Shown: positions 1 to 7,003, counted from the first letter of the stretch. The stretch is DNA of 11,299 nucleotides from a bacterium SM23_31 (GCA_001304035.1 LJUD01000057.1:1-11299); one strand, 5' to 3'. Made by a program: numbers and translations. The notes: generated by a model from the sequence alone, not told the origin.

Positions 1-651
1 GTTTATTTGGATACGGTTATCATTCCGGGAGATAAGTTTATTGATGTGGCACGCGAATACCTTGAAAAAAATGTTATCGTTAAAAACGGCAGTAAAGTTA
101 TCGAATTCCTCCGTGTCCCACACTCGATTGCGGCGGCAAAACGGGATTTATCAATCAAGGTCAATCCGACCAAAATAGGCAGGCTTAAAGGAAAATTCCC
201 TCTTTATGTCGGCATTTACAACGGGGATAAATTGTATCAATCCGTACCGGTGCAAGCTAACGTACGGACGTTTGAATCCATTGTCGTTGCATCAAGAATG
301 CTCCCAAGAGGCACGGTAATCACTGCAGATGACCTGAAAATTATCAATGATGAAACAACTAAATATAATGATGATCTCGTCACGGATAAAGCAGATTTAG
401 TCGGTAAGGAAACAACGATTCCGGTAACTGCCGATAATCCTGTGCGGCTGGATAATGTAGCTTCGCTAACGGTCATCAAAAGAGGGGATACCGTTGATAT
501 CGAGGTCATCAGAGGCGGAGTTTCTATATTATGTAAAGGAGTGGCAAATAGAGACGGGCGTATTGGTGACATTATCACGGTCACCAGAGTAAACACACAG
601 ATCCCGCTGCAGGCGCTCGTGGTGAACAGCACAAAAGTTACGATAAAATAA
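1..651 (+). CDS. flgA: FlgA, flagellar P-ring assembly chaperone (5' end outside the window)
   Basis: FlgA is a periplasmic chaperone that helps FlgI polymerise into the P ring around the flagellar rod. The frame is open from base 1, so the gene is cut by the window edge. A TTG at base 7 could be read as a start, but nothing like a signal peptide follows it, and FlgA must be exported, so the true start lies upstream. Counting residues from that TTG, a SAF domain begins near residue 91 with ASRMLPRGTVITADDL and runs to about 150. The C-terminal beta domain follows, with the family-typical pattern KRGDTVDIEVIRGG, then a GVANRDGRIGD turn, and ends in VNSTKVTIK. The next gene, flgH, begins 27 bases later, consistent with co-transcription. 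The identification rests on domain pattern and gene order. Confidence 0.93.
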   Translation, partial: VYLDTVIIPGDKFIDVAREYLEKNVIVKNGSKVIEFLRVPHSIAAAKRDLSIKVNPTKIGRLKGKFPLYVGIYNGDKLYQSVPVQANVRTFESIVVASRMLPRGTVITADDLKIINDETTKYNDDLVTDKADLVGKETTIPVTADNPVRLDNVASLTVIKRGDTVDIEVIRGGVSILCKGVANRDGRIGDIITVTRVNTQIPLQALVVNSTKVTIK

Positions 652-678
652 TCTTTTACCTTTTTAGAAAGGGATTAT

Positions 679-1281
679 ATGAAATACCGCATAATTGAAT
701 TGTCAGTGTTAATTATTGCTGTTATTTCTGTCTATGCAGGTTTAAGCTATGCACGGCAGGCAGCCGGCGGACAGACTATCCAAAAAGGCGGTCTGGTAGC
801 CGATGTTCGCGCTAAAAAAATCGGCGATATTGTCACGATCCTGATTAATGAAAATGCGCGGGCATCAAATAATAATGCCACGCAGACAAACAAACAAAAC
901 CAACTTGAGGCGACGGGTGATTTTGGTAACAGCTTTTTGAATAACCTTTCGGGCGGCGTTTCCGCCCAGACGCAGAATCAATACCGGGGAAGCGGTCAGG
1001 TATCTACCAGCGGTACTTTTACAATGCAGATAACTGCCTCGATTATCAAAGTCAAAGAAGACGGCAATTTCATTATTCGCGGCAGCAGGGAAGTAGAAAC
1101 CAACGGAGAAAAGGTTGTTACGGTGGTTGAGGGTGTAATACGTCCGGGGGATATTTCCCGGGATAATACCATCAGCTCATCCAAGATAGCCGATGCGCGC
1201 ATTTTTCATCAGGGCACGGGCGTCTCAACGCAGGCGCACCGCCCGGGGCTCTTTACCAGAATTCTTAACTGGATTTTTTAA
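679..1281 (+). CDS. flgH: FlgH, flagellar L-ring protein
   Basis: FlgH forms the L ring, the outer-membrane bushing of the flagellar motor. The ATG has a good Shine-Dalgarno (GAAAGGGA) a few bases upstream. An N-terminal hydrophobic segment (about residues 7-20) ends in SYA at residue 25, fitting signal peptidase I cleavage. Family motifs are clear: KKIGDIVTILINENARASN near residue 46, SGTFTMQITASIIKV in the middle, and the hallmark GVIRPGDISRDNTISSSKIADARI near residues 153-176. At 200 aa it is slightly shorter than the enterobacterial protein (about 230). The odd point is that it has no cysteine at all, so it cannot be the lipoprotein that FlgH is in Salmonella. It sits directly after flgA. 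The next gene, flgI, is separated by 274 bases holding a hairpin and a possible promoter. Confidence 0.95.
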   Translation: MKYRIIELSVLIIAVISVYAGLSYARQAAGGQTIQKGGLVADVRAKKIGDIVTILINENARASNNNATQTNKQNQLEATGDFGNSFLNNLSGGVSAQTQNQYRGSGQVSTSGTFTMQITASIIKVKEDGNFIIRGSREVETNGEKVVTVVEGVIRPGDISRDNTISSSKIADARIFHQGTGVSTQAHRPGLFTRILNWIF

Positions 1282-1323
1282 ATTGCATGATAAGTTGGTT
1301 AATAAGTAAGTTCCATAAATTGT

Positions 1324-1359
1324 CTGAACCGCCCCGAGTACCCGGGAGCTGCGGTTCAG
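1324..1359 (+). terminator. Hairpin after flgH, possible weak terminator
   Basis: A perfect 9-bp stem (CTGAACCGC at 1324-1332, GCGGTTCAG at 1351-1359) encloses an 18-nt GC-rich loop that can itself form a CCC/GGG pairing. It lies 42 bases after the flgH stop. The downstream sequence is T-rich but interrupted (GTGTTTTCCGGTTTTT), so it is not a textbook intrinsic terminator. It may attenuate transcription or protect the flgA-flgH 3' end. Confidence 0.35.
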
Positions 1360-1416
1360 GCGTGTTTTCCGGTTTTTCAGGATTACATAGAGTTTTAAGA
1401 ATTAATGAAAACTTCT

Positions 1417-1445
1417 TTGCCTTTTTTTAATAATAATAGGATAAT
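1417..1445 (+). promoter_or_regulatory. Candidate sigma70-type promoter before flgI
   Basis: TTGCCT (1417-1422) and GATAAT (1440-1445) are separated by exactly 17 bases. They match the -35 and -10 consensus at 4/6 and 5/6 positions. A start near 1452 would give a leader of about 100 nt before flgI. The surrounding AT richness makes chance matches likely, so this is an inference. The hairpin just upstream and the long gap before flgI make a promoter here plausible. Confidence 0.35.
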
Positions 1446-1555
1446 ATTACAGGGATAAACTGATTTTTATTATTTAACCGGATAAGGTAGTTTTGATAAC
1501 CTGAGGTATTTTATAACAGGTGGTTATTACCGGGTAATTGTAAAGGAAAAAATAT

Positions 1556-2683
1556 ATGAAGATTACAATAAAATCCGGAATAATATATCGCACGGTTATT
1601 GTTGCTGTGTTTTTATTATTCCTTGTATTACCGGATTCTTCTCCATGCCAGATACGAATCAAGGATGTTGCCAGGATAAAAGGATTGGAAAGTCGCATAG
1701 TAACAGGGCAGGGTATTGTTGTTGGATTAAGAGGCACCGGAGATGGAACACAGGTTTCTTTTACACCACAGGAAATTTCAAATTTTCTGAGAAATTATGG
1801 TGTGAATACTGATCCGAGGGAATTTCGGACACGAAACGCAGCAACGGTAGGAGTAACCGCTGTTATTCCCCCCTTTGCTAAACGGGGAAGCACTATTGAT
1901 GTAACCGTTGCATCTATAGGGGACGCCCGGAGTCTTGAAGGAGGTGTTTTATTTTATACACCGCTTAATGACGAGATGAATAACCAGGTTCTTGCAATTG
2001 CACAAGGTCCGGTTTCGATTGGCGGGCTGAACGTACGCGGTGCAGGTCGTGAGAATTATCCCGCTACCGGTAATGTAATAAACGGTGGTACTATTTTGCA
2101 GGATATTGAAACGAGCTTTACTTCTGACGTGGGAACATCGGGTGAAGGTGTTACTGAGGGTGTTACGTGGATTCTGAATCAGCCGGATTTCACCACGGCG
2201 GCACGCATTGCGCAGGCGATAAATGATGAATTTGGTGATGACGCCGCCGAAGCCGTTGATCCTGCAACGATAAATGTTAAAATTGTCGGCAAAGCCGGAC
2301 AAAATGAAGCCAATGTAAATTATGTTAATTTTATTGCAGCAGTTGAACAATTAACCGTCGAGACAGACATGCCGGCGGTAGTAGTTATAAATGAACGGAC
2401 GGGCACAGTCGTTGCCGGTAACGACGTTAAACTCTCCCCGGTGCTCATATCGCACGGGGATTTGACAATTCAGATACGCCCACCGGTAGGTGCACCCGCA
2501 CAGCCGCCGGGACAGGCAGCACAGACGGGCAGTGTAGCCTATATAGATAAAAGTGCCGGGAGTTCCGTTGCCGATTTAGCCGCTGCGCTTAATGCTATAA
2601 ATGTAACGCCGAGAGATTTAATCGGTATTTTTCAAGCTCTTAAAACCAATGGCTCATTAAAAGCAACGCTGAAGATCATGTAA
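1556..2683 (+). CDS. flgI: FlgI, flagellar P-ring protein
   Basis: FlgI polymerises in the periplasm into the P ring that surrounds the rod at the peptidoglycan layer. The ATG follows an AAAGGA Shine-Dalgarno. A hydrophobic signal peptide covers about residues 11-25, with likely cleavage near SSPC|QIRIKD (residue 31). The mature protein begins with the family signature IRIKDVARIKGLESRIVTGQ, then GIVVGLRGTGDGTQ (residues 53-66). Further hallmarks are ATVGVTAVIPPFAKRGSTID, DVTVASIGDARSLEGG, FYTPL and, near the C-terminus, VVINERTGTVVAGNDVKLSP. The end, LKTNGSLKATLKIM, matches the usual FlgI tail. Its 375 aa is the normal family length. It is separated from flgH by 274 bases and from flgJ by 389 bases, the latter with terminator-like hairpins, so it may be transcribed alone. 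Confidence 0.97.
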   Translation: MKITIKSGIIYRTVIVAVFLLFLVLPDSSPCQIRIKDVARIKGLESRIVTGQGIVVGLRGTGDGTQVSFTPQEISNFLRNYGVNTDPREFRTRNAATVGVTAVIPPFAKRGSTIDVTVASIGDARSLEGGVLFYTPLNDEMNNQVLAIAQGPVSIGGLNVRGAGRENYPATGNVINGGTILQDIETSFTSDVGTSGEGVTEGVTWILNQPDFTTAARIAQAINDEFGDDAAEAVDPATINVKIVGKAGQNEANVNYVNFIAAVEQLTVETDMPAVVVINERTGTVVAGNDVKLSPVLISHGDLTIQIRPPVGAPAQPPGQAAQTGSVAYIDKSAGSSVADLAAALNAINVTPRDLIGIFQALKTNGSLKATLKIM

Positions 2684-2702
2684 AGGACGATAACTGTAGT
2701 TA

Positions 2703-2730
2703 ATTCAAAATTCAAAATGTAAAGTGCAAA
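2703..2730 (+). repeat. Degenerate 7-bp tandem repeat, four units
   Basis: Four successive heptamers, ATTCAAA, ATTCAAA, ATGTAAA and GTGCAAA, directly follow flgI and abut the first terminator hairpin. The last three bases are AAA in every unit. Similar ATTCAAA-type tracts recur in intergenic DNA of many bacteria. No function can be inferred. Confidence 0.5.
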
Positions 2731-2734
2731 AATG

Positions 2735-2759
2735 ATCCCGCTTAGCGGGATGATTTTTT
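2735..2759 (+). terminator. Intrinsic terminator after flgI
   Basis: A perfect 7-bp stem (ATCCCGC at 2735-2741, GCGGGAT at 2745-2751) closes on a 3-nt TTA loop and is followed after two bases by six T residues (2754-2759). It lies 52 bases after the flgI stop. This is a compact Rho-independent terminator structure. Confidence 0.65.
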
Positions 2760-2827
2760 ATGATAGCAAGACCTTTATAAATTTCAATATCCATAATATT
2801 ATTAATGCTTAACATCCGGATAATTGT

Positions 2828-2855
2828 AGAGACGCATGGCGATGCGTCTCTTTTT
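2828..2855 (+). terminator. Second hairpin with T tract (GAGACGCAT palindrome)
   Basis: A perfect 10-bp stem (AGAGACGCAT at 2828-2837, ATGCGTCTCT at 2842-2851) with a GGCG loop is followed by T residues through 2855. It could act as a terminator. The core strongly resembles dispersed GTAGAGACGCAT...ATGCGTCTCTAC palindromes that I recall from intergenic DNA of several phyla, so it may be a mobile-type short repeat that happens to terminate transcription. Confidence 0.6.
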
Positions 2856-2907
2856 AAACCTGATACACTGTTTAGGGAATGCAAAGATGTTAAATAGTGC
2901 GAAAGTG

Positions 2908-2921
2908 CCGCTTAGCGGGAT
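2908..2921. repeat. Second copy of the CCGCTTAGCGGGAT palindrome
   Basis: The same 14 bases occur at 2738-2751 inside the first terminator. Here the stem is only CCGC/GCGG with a TTA loop and no T run follows, so it is not a terminator. A related hairpin, with CCGC and GCGG arms around a TTCTG loop, lies at 7781-7795 after csrA. Confidence 0.5.
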
Positions 2922-3072
2922 AATGTGCATAATTTCATCCCCGTTTATCCTTGATTATGACAATTTATATATATTTCCCATTGAGTAAGCTATTTCTTTC
3001 CCGGGGGGAAAACTTCGCATCGGGATTGATTGCAGGTACGCATTATTCGTATGAACCATAAAGGAAAAGTTA

Positions 3073-3927
3073 ATGAACGTCATAGATGCCGCGGGGCAAT
3101 ACATTGATCAGGCTAATATTCGCGCCGATTTGGAATTACATAAATCGACGTACCAGCAGATAGAAGGAACGCTTGAAAATCTTAAGGGCATTAAAGGCAA
3201 GGATGGTATTTCAAAAGCGGCTAAAGGTTTTGAGTCGCTTTTTATTTACAGAATGCTGCAGGAGATGAGAAAAACCGTCCCGAAAGACTCGCTGTTAGGT
3301 AATAGTTTCGGGATAGATGTATTTATGTCGATGTTTGATGAGAAAATTGCCGACCGGATTGCAGAAAGCGGAAAATTTAGCCTCAGCGATATGTTGATAC
3401 CGTATCTTGAAAAGAAATACGAATCCGGAAAAGAAGCAGACACGGATAATTCCATAAATGAAAAGCCCGTAAGTGAATCCCTGGTTGAAGAGTCGAAAAT
3501 AATAAGCCGCTCCTCTCTCAGTGAGAATGTAAACAGGTTTCTGTCCGTCGTTAATGAAGCCGCATCGGAATTTAAATTGGACCCCGACCTTCTTAAAGCG
3601 GTTATTGCGCAGGAAAGCGGTGGTAAACCGAACGCAGTATCCAGGAACGGTGCAAAGGGCTTGATGCAGCTTATGGACAGCACCGCAGCCGGTTTAGATG
3701 TGAAAAATATATTTGATCCGAGAGATAATATCTTTGCCGGCGCACGTTATCTGAAAGAATTGCTTATTGTGTACAACGGCGATTTAAAGCTGGCTCTGGC
3801 TGCATATAACGCCGGTCCGGGCGCTGTCAAGTTGTATAACGGAATACCCCCATATTCGGAAACCCGCAATTTTATTCAAAAAGTGATTGAACTCCAAAAA
3901 CAATTCAGAAGTGGCGACCAGATTTAA
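3073..3927 (+). CDS. flgJ: FlgJ, rod-binding scaffold fused to an SLT-type lytic transglycosylase
   Basis: FlgJ caps the growing rod in the periplasm and opens a hole in peptidoglycan for it. The start has a clear Shine-Dalgarno (AAAGGAAAA). Residues about 48-108 are the rod-binding domain (AAKGFESLFIYRMLQEMRK, then GIDVFMSMFDEKIADRIAES). Residues about 110-155 are a charged, low-complexity linker. Residues about 160-270 are a soluble-lytic-transglycosylase domain: AVIAQESGG with the expected catalytic glutamate E181, GAKGLMQLM at 193-201, AGARYLKELL, and AYNAGPGAV at 244-252. In Salmonella the second FlgJ domain is a GH73 glucosaminidase, so the enzyme half here belongs to a different fold family doing the same job. 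There is no obvious signal peptide, as expected for a protein exported through the flagellar apparatus. It is separated from flgN by 89 bases that contain a sigma28-like element. Confidence 0.95.
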   Translation: MNVIDAAGQYIDQANIRADLELHKSTYQQIEGTLENLKGIKGKDGISKAAKGFESLFIYRMLQEMRKTVPKDSLLGNSFGIDVFMSMFDEKIADRIAESGKFSLSDMLIPYLEKKYESGKEADTDNSINEKPVSESLVEESKIISRSSLSENVNRFLSVVNEAASEFKLDPDLLKAVIAQESGGKPNAVSRNGAKGLMQLMDSTAAGLDVKNIFDPRDNIFAGARYLKELLIVYNGDLKLALAAYNAGPGAVKLYNGIPPYSETRNFIQKVIELQKQFRSGDQI

Positions 3928-3952
3928 AGCTTATTATTGAAAAAGTCGATAT
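3925..3952 (+). promoter_or_regulatory. Candidate sigma28 (FliA) promoter for flgN-flgK-flgL
   Basis: TAAAGCTT (3925-3932) overlaps the flgJ stop codon, and GTCGATAT (3945-3952) follows after 12 bases. Against the enteric flagellar sigma28 consensus TAAAGTTT-N11-GCCGATAA this is 7/8 and 6/8, with the spacer one base longer than ideal. It lies about 65 bases before flgN, and flgN-flgK-flgL are late flagellar genes that commonly use sigma28. The assignment is an inference from position and match. Confidence 0.4.
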
Positions 3953-4016
3953 TATTAGTAAGTAACCAAAAATATTTTACGGTCAATTTTTACTATTCAT
4001 TAACCTGGTATTGTAT

Positions 4017-4529
4017 ATGGAATCACTGGAAAAACATGTTAGTGCCTTATCGGTTATCATAGAAAAAGAGTACAAGCTGTACAAGCGTGTGTATGAGCTG
4101 GTTAAGCAGGAGCAAAATACCCTCGTGAATGCAGATATCGATGCCCTGGAAGAAAATTTGCATGAGCAGCAGGAAGTGATACATACCATTGATAAACTCG
4201 AAGTAAGGCGTTTACGGGAAATAGAGGCTATCGGTATTTATCTTGCAGTCGAGCCGGAAAAACTCAAAATATCAATTATAGCACAGAGTATAAACGGTGA
4301 ACTATCCCGAAACCTTGTCGAGCTGGAGAGAAAATTTAAATCGGTTCTCCAGGAAATTTTAAAAATCAATCAGAGCAATAAATTCCTGATAAACCGTTCA
4401 TTACAGTTTATTGATAAAAATATCCAGGTATTTTTCGGCACGGTGGAAAATAAAGGTCTGTACAGCGCTGAAAATTCGGCAGCGAAAGCGCATCCTAAAA
4501 TAAATTATTTGGTTGACAGAAAAGCTTAG
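4017..4529 (+). CDS. flgN: FlgN-family export chaperone for hook-filament junction proteins
   Basis: FlgN is a cytoplasmic chaperone that holds FlgK and FlgL and delivers them to the flagellar export gate. The predicted protein (170 aa) is almost entirely helical and charged, with no signal or membrane segment. Coiled-coil-like stretches are at about residues 10-75 (YKLYKRVYELVKQEQNTLV, then LEENLHEQQEVIHTIDKLE). The family-like C-terminal helix ILKINQSNKFLINRSLQFID is followed by IQVFFG and a tail with a lone tyrosine, as in other FlgN proteins. I chose the ATG at 4017. An in-frame TTG two codons earlier (4011) is possible, and neither has a strong Shine-Dalgarno. FlgN proteins are poorly conserved, so the call leans on position directly before flgK (21-base gap) and on size. 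No flgM is found beside it. Confidence 0.85.
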   Translation: MESLEKHVSALSVIIEKEYKLYKRVYELVKQEQNTLVNADIDALEENLHEQQEVIHTIDKLEVRRLREIEAIGIYLAVEPEKLKISIIAQSINGELSRNLVELERKFKSVLQEILKINQSNKFLINRSLQFIDKNIQVFFGTVENKGLYSAENSAAKAHPKINYLVDRKA

Positions 4530-4550
4530 AAAACTTATGCAGGTAAATAC

Positions 4551-5984
4551 ATGGGTGGATTTGGCATAAGAGCAGCGTTTGACATCGGGCGTAAATCGCT
4601 TCGGGCACAACTTGCCGGGCTCAATGTTACCGGTAATAATATTGCGAATGTCAATACCAAAGGTTACAGCAGGCAGGAAGTAACATTAGCATCCGACTTT
4701 CCGATGAAAACACCGGACGGTGTATTCGGAACGGGTGTCAAGTTAGAAGGTGTCCGCCGTATACGTGATAAACTCGTTGACCGCCAGCTGAGAAATGAGA
4801 TACATACGAAGAGTAAAAACGAGGCGCTGGAGCGCGTTTTAAACCAGATTGAAACGACATTTAACGAGCCGTCGGAAACGGGACTCCGGGTGCTAATATC
4901 TCAATTTTTCGATAATTTTTATAATCTTGCAAACGACCCTGAAAATTCAACCACCCGTTTTAATTTAAGAGAATCCTCAAAAGTCCTTATCGAAGCTTTT
5001 CACCGTATTGACGACCAATTACAGGTGCTGAGCGACGACATCGATTTTGAACTCCGCAGGTCTGTTGAAAGACTTAATTCGCTGGCTGCGCAAGTAGCGG
5101 AATTAAACACGGAGATTGTTTCTTTTGAAGGGGCCTCAAAGGGCACTGCAAATGATTTACGCGACAAGCGTGACATAGCAATTGACGAAATCTCCGAGTT
5201 TATAGATATTTTCCCGCTGGAGAAACCAAACGGCATGGTTGATGTCGCAGCTCAGGCGCAAACGTTAGTAACTTCAAATTTCCCTGTTAGTCTTGAAGTT
5301 ACGACCCGAAGCGAAAACGGTAACCTTATATCCGAAGTTATTGTTACGGAAACCGGCAATGTTTTTGAAGCAAATAACGGGAAAATATTTGCGCTGGTTC
5401 AAGCCAGAAATGAAATAATTCCGCATTTCCGTGAACGGCTAAATATACTGGCGAATGAACTCATTACAAAAGTTAACAGCATACACCGCACAGGTGTCGG
5501 TCTGCAAGGGACCGCGATGGAAATACCCAAGGACAATGATTTCTTTACCGGCAATAATGCGGGGAATATAGATTTATCTCAGGCGATAAAGGACGATGTT
5601 AATGCCATTGCGGCAGCGAGCAGGGTGGATACGATTCTTCCAAACGGAGAGGTAATAACTTCCGGCGCACCCGGTGATAATAAAATTGCGCTGGAAATCG
5701 CCAACTTGAAACAGGAACGCGTACTAAGTAACGGTACTGAATCGCTTTTAGACTTTTTTAATGCAATTATAGGTGAAGTCGGAATTGCGGCAAAGGAAGC
5801 GCAGGATAATGTTCGGAATGAAGAGCAAATTATAACGCAATTTCAGAATATCAGAGACTCGACTTCAGGAGTAAGTCTCGATGAAGAATTTGTGAATCTT
5901 ATTAAATTTCAACGCGGATTTCAGACCGGCGCACGCCTGATAACTACTATCGATGATATGTTTGAAACGTTAATTAACATGTAA
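4551..5984 (+). CDS. flgK: FlgK, hook-filament junction protein 1
   Basis: FlgK is the first of the two junction proteins joining the hook to the filament. It is exported through the flagellar type III apparatus, so it has no signal peptide. The N-terminus carries the axial-protein signature: AAFDIGRKSLRAQLAGLNVT followed by GNNIANVNTKGYSRQEV, at about residues 8-45. The C-terminus ends with the matching heptad helix, SLDEEFVNLIKFQRGFQTGA then RLITTIDDMFETLINM (about residues 442-477). Between them, NLANDPENSTTRFNLRES and DLRDKRDIAIDEISEFIDI are typical FlgK/FlgE-like stretches. At 477 aa it is at the compact end of the family, suggesting a small surface-exposed middle domain. A weak Shine-Dalgarno (CAGGT) precedes the ATG. 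It follows flgN by 21 bases and precedes flgL by 16, so the three are probably one transcript. Confidence 0.97.
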   Translation: MGGFGIRAAFDIGRKSLRAQLAGLNVTGNNIANVNTKGYSRQEVTLASDFPMKTPDGVFGTGVKLEGVRRIRDKLVDRQLRNEIHTKSKNEALERVLNQIETTFNEPSETGLRVLISQFFDNFYNLANDPENSTTRFNLRESSKVLIEAFHRIDDQLQVLSDDIDFELRRSVERLNSLAAQVAELNTEIVSFEGASKGTANDLRDKRDIAIDEISEFIDIFPLEKPNGMVDVAAQAQTLVTSNFPVSLEVTTRSENGNLISEVIVTETGNVFEANNGKIFALVQARNEIIPHFRERLNILANELITKVNSIHRTGVGLQGTAMEIPKDNDFFTGNNAGNIDLSQAIKDDVNAIAAASRVDTILPNGEVITSGAPGDNKIALEIANLKQERVLSNGTESLLDFFNAIIGEVGIAAKEAQDNVRNEEQIITQFQNIRDSTSGVSLDEEFVNLIKFQRGFQTGARLITTIDDMFETLINM

Positions 5985-6000
5985 CGGGACAAAAATTATT

Positions 6001-6924
6001 ATGAGGATTACGGACAGTTTTCGTTTCCGGGTGGTTACGGAAAATCTCAACAGAAGCCGTGAGCGGCTCACAGACCTTCAGGAGCAGTTAGCCTCCGGAA
6101 AACGTATTAACAGACCGTCTGATGACCCTGAAGCATCTTCAAATGCAATGAAACTCAGGTCGATACTGGAGACCAACTTTCAGTTTCAGGAAAATATTCA
6201 AGACGGTATCACGCAGCTAACGGCGCAGGAAGAAGCGCTCAACCAGGTGTACGAGATTCTTGCACAAGTAAAAGAAATTACTCTTGAAGGCGCTTCAGAT
6301 TCTGTTACAATCAAGTCAAGTCTTGCCCAACAGCTCGAATTAATTCTGGATAATATTCTCGAAATTGCAAACACAAAATTTAACGGCAAATATATATTTG
6401 GCGGTACCGAAACCTTGAATAAGCCCTTTGCGTTGAATGAAAACGTTATAAAATTTGATGTAGACGAACCTGTTGTCGATTACCGCGGAAATCTTGGTAA
6501 ATGGAATAGACAGATAAATGAAAATACAACCGTCGAAGTTAATTTAAACGGCAAAGAAGTGTTTGACCAGGCGGCAGGAGACGGCGTTAATATTTTTCAA
6601 ATGATATATGATATAAAAAGGCTCATGGAGCAGGAAGATACGAAAGGGGTAAACGCTAAAATCGAGGATGTAGACAAAGGAATAGAACAGATATTAAAAT
6701 CATTTCTGAAAGTCGGTACGAGAAAACAGTTGGTATTGTTCAATGATGACCGTTTCATGACGCAGAATATTCAGGTCAGGGCTTCGATGTCCAACCTGGA
6801 AGATACCGACTTCGGTGAGGCTTTTATTGCTTTTAAAGCAGAGGAGAATGCTCTCAATTCAGCACTGAGTGCCGGCGCCAGGGTTATCTCTCCGAGTTTG
6901 ATCGACTTCCTCGGTCCCGTATAG
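6001..6924 (+). CDS. flgL: FlgL, hook-filament junction protein 2
   Basis: FlgL is the second junction protein, sitting between FlgK and the flagellin filament. The flagellin-like N-terminal helix is clear: ENLNRSRERLTDLQEQLASG then KRINRPSDDPEASSNAMKLRS (residues 14-54). The FNGKYIFGGTET loop is at 127-138. The C-terminal helix with EENALNSALSAGARVISPSL closes the protein. At 307 aa it has the usual length. The ATG has a GGGA Shine-Dalgarno (ACGGGACAAAAATTATT before the start). The region after the stop (6925-7028) is short and AT-rich, and contains the promoter assigned to fliW. Flagellin shares this N-terminal pattern, but the RPSDDP motif, the GGT loop and the position after flgK favour FlgL. 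Confidence 0.95.
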   Translation: MRITDSFRFRVVTENLNRSRERLTDLQEQLASGKRINRPSDDPEASSNAMKLRSILETNFQFQENIQDGITQLTAQEEALNQVYEILAQVKEITLEGASDSVTIKSSLAQQLELILDNILEIANTKFNGKYIFGGTETLNKPFALNENVIKFDVDEPVVDYRGNLGKWNRQINENTTVEVNLNGKEVFDQAAGDGVNIFQMIYDIKRLMEQEDTKGVNAKIEDVDKGIEQILKSFLKVGTRKQLVLFNDDRFMTQNIQVRASMSNLEDTDFGEAFIAFKAEENALNSALSAGARVISPSLIDFLGPV

Positions 6925-6994
6925 CGGCAGAATATCCCTGAACTCCGGGACTATTTCATTATTAGTACTGTCAATTTTAAAAAATATTTTTTGT

Positions 6995-7003
6995 TGCTAT
7001 AAT
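6995..7003 (+). promoter_or_regulatory. Extended -10 promoter before fliW-csrA
   Basis: TGCTATAAT is a perfect extended -10 element (TGnTATAAT). At 17-bp spacing only a weak -35 (TTTTAA, 6975-6980) is seen, as is common for extended -10 promoters. The likely start is near 7010, giving a leader of about 18 nt to the fliW ATG at 7029. It would let fliW and csrA be expressed independently of flgK-flgL. Confidence 0.55.

Larger units (their letters stand above)
2684..3072. other. Non-coding gap flgI-flgJ with three hairpin elements
   Basis: These 389 bases have no plausible gene. They contain a degenerate 7-base tandem repeat (2703-2730), two hairpins followed by T runs (2735-2759 and 2828-2855) and a second copy of the CCGCTTAGCGGGAT palindrome (2908-2921). 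Bases 2922-3072 are AT-rich in the middle, with a CCCGGGGGGAA stretch near 3000. The flgJ Shine-Dalgarno (AAAGGAAAA) is at the end. I could not pick out a convincing promoter for flgJ. Confidence 0.7.

Noticed and set aside
7..9. TTG at base 7 as the start of flgA
   Set aside because: The frame is open to the window edge and the protein from this TTG lacks the signal peptide a periplasmic chaperone needs.
428..440. GCCGATAA inside flgA as a sigma28 -10 element
   Set aside because: No TAAA-type -35 lies at the right distance, and it is within a coding sequence with no late gene immediately downstream.
237..632. Long - strand open frame inside flgA, and similar opposite-strand frames inside flgH, flgI, flgJ, flgK, flgL, fliW and csrA
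   Set aside because: Each lies wholly antisense to a clearly recognisable gene, has no family pattern or ribosome site, and is explained by the codon structure of the real gene.
2684..3072. A CRISPR array or riboswitch in the flgI-flgJ gap
   Set aside because: The repeats are short palindromes without regular spacers, and no known riboswitch core is recognisable.
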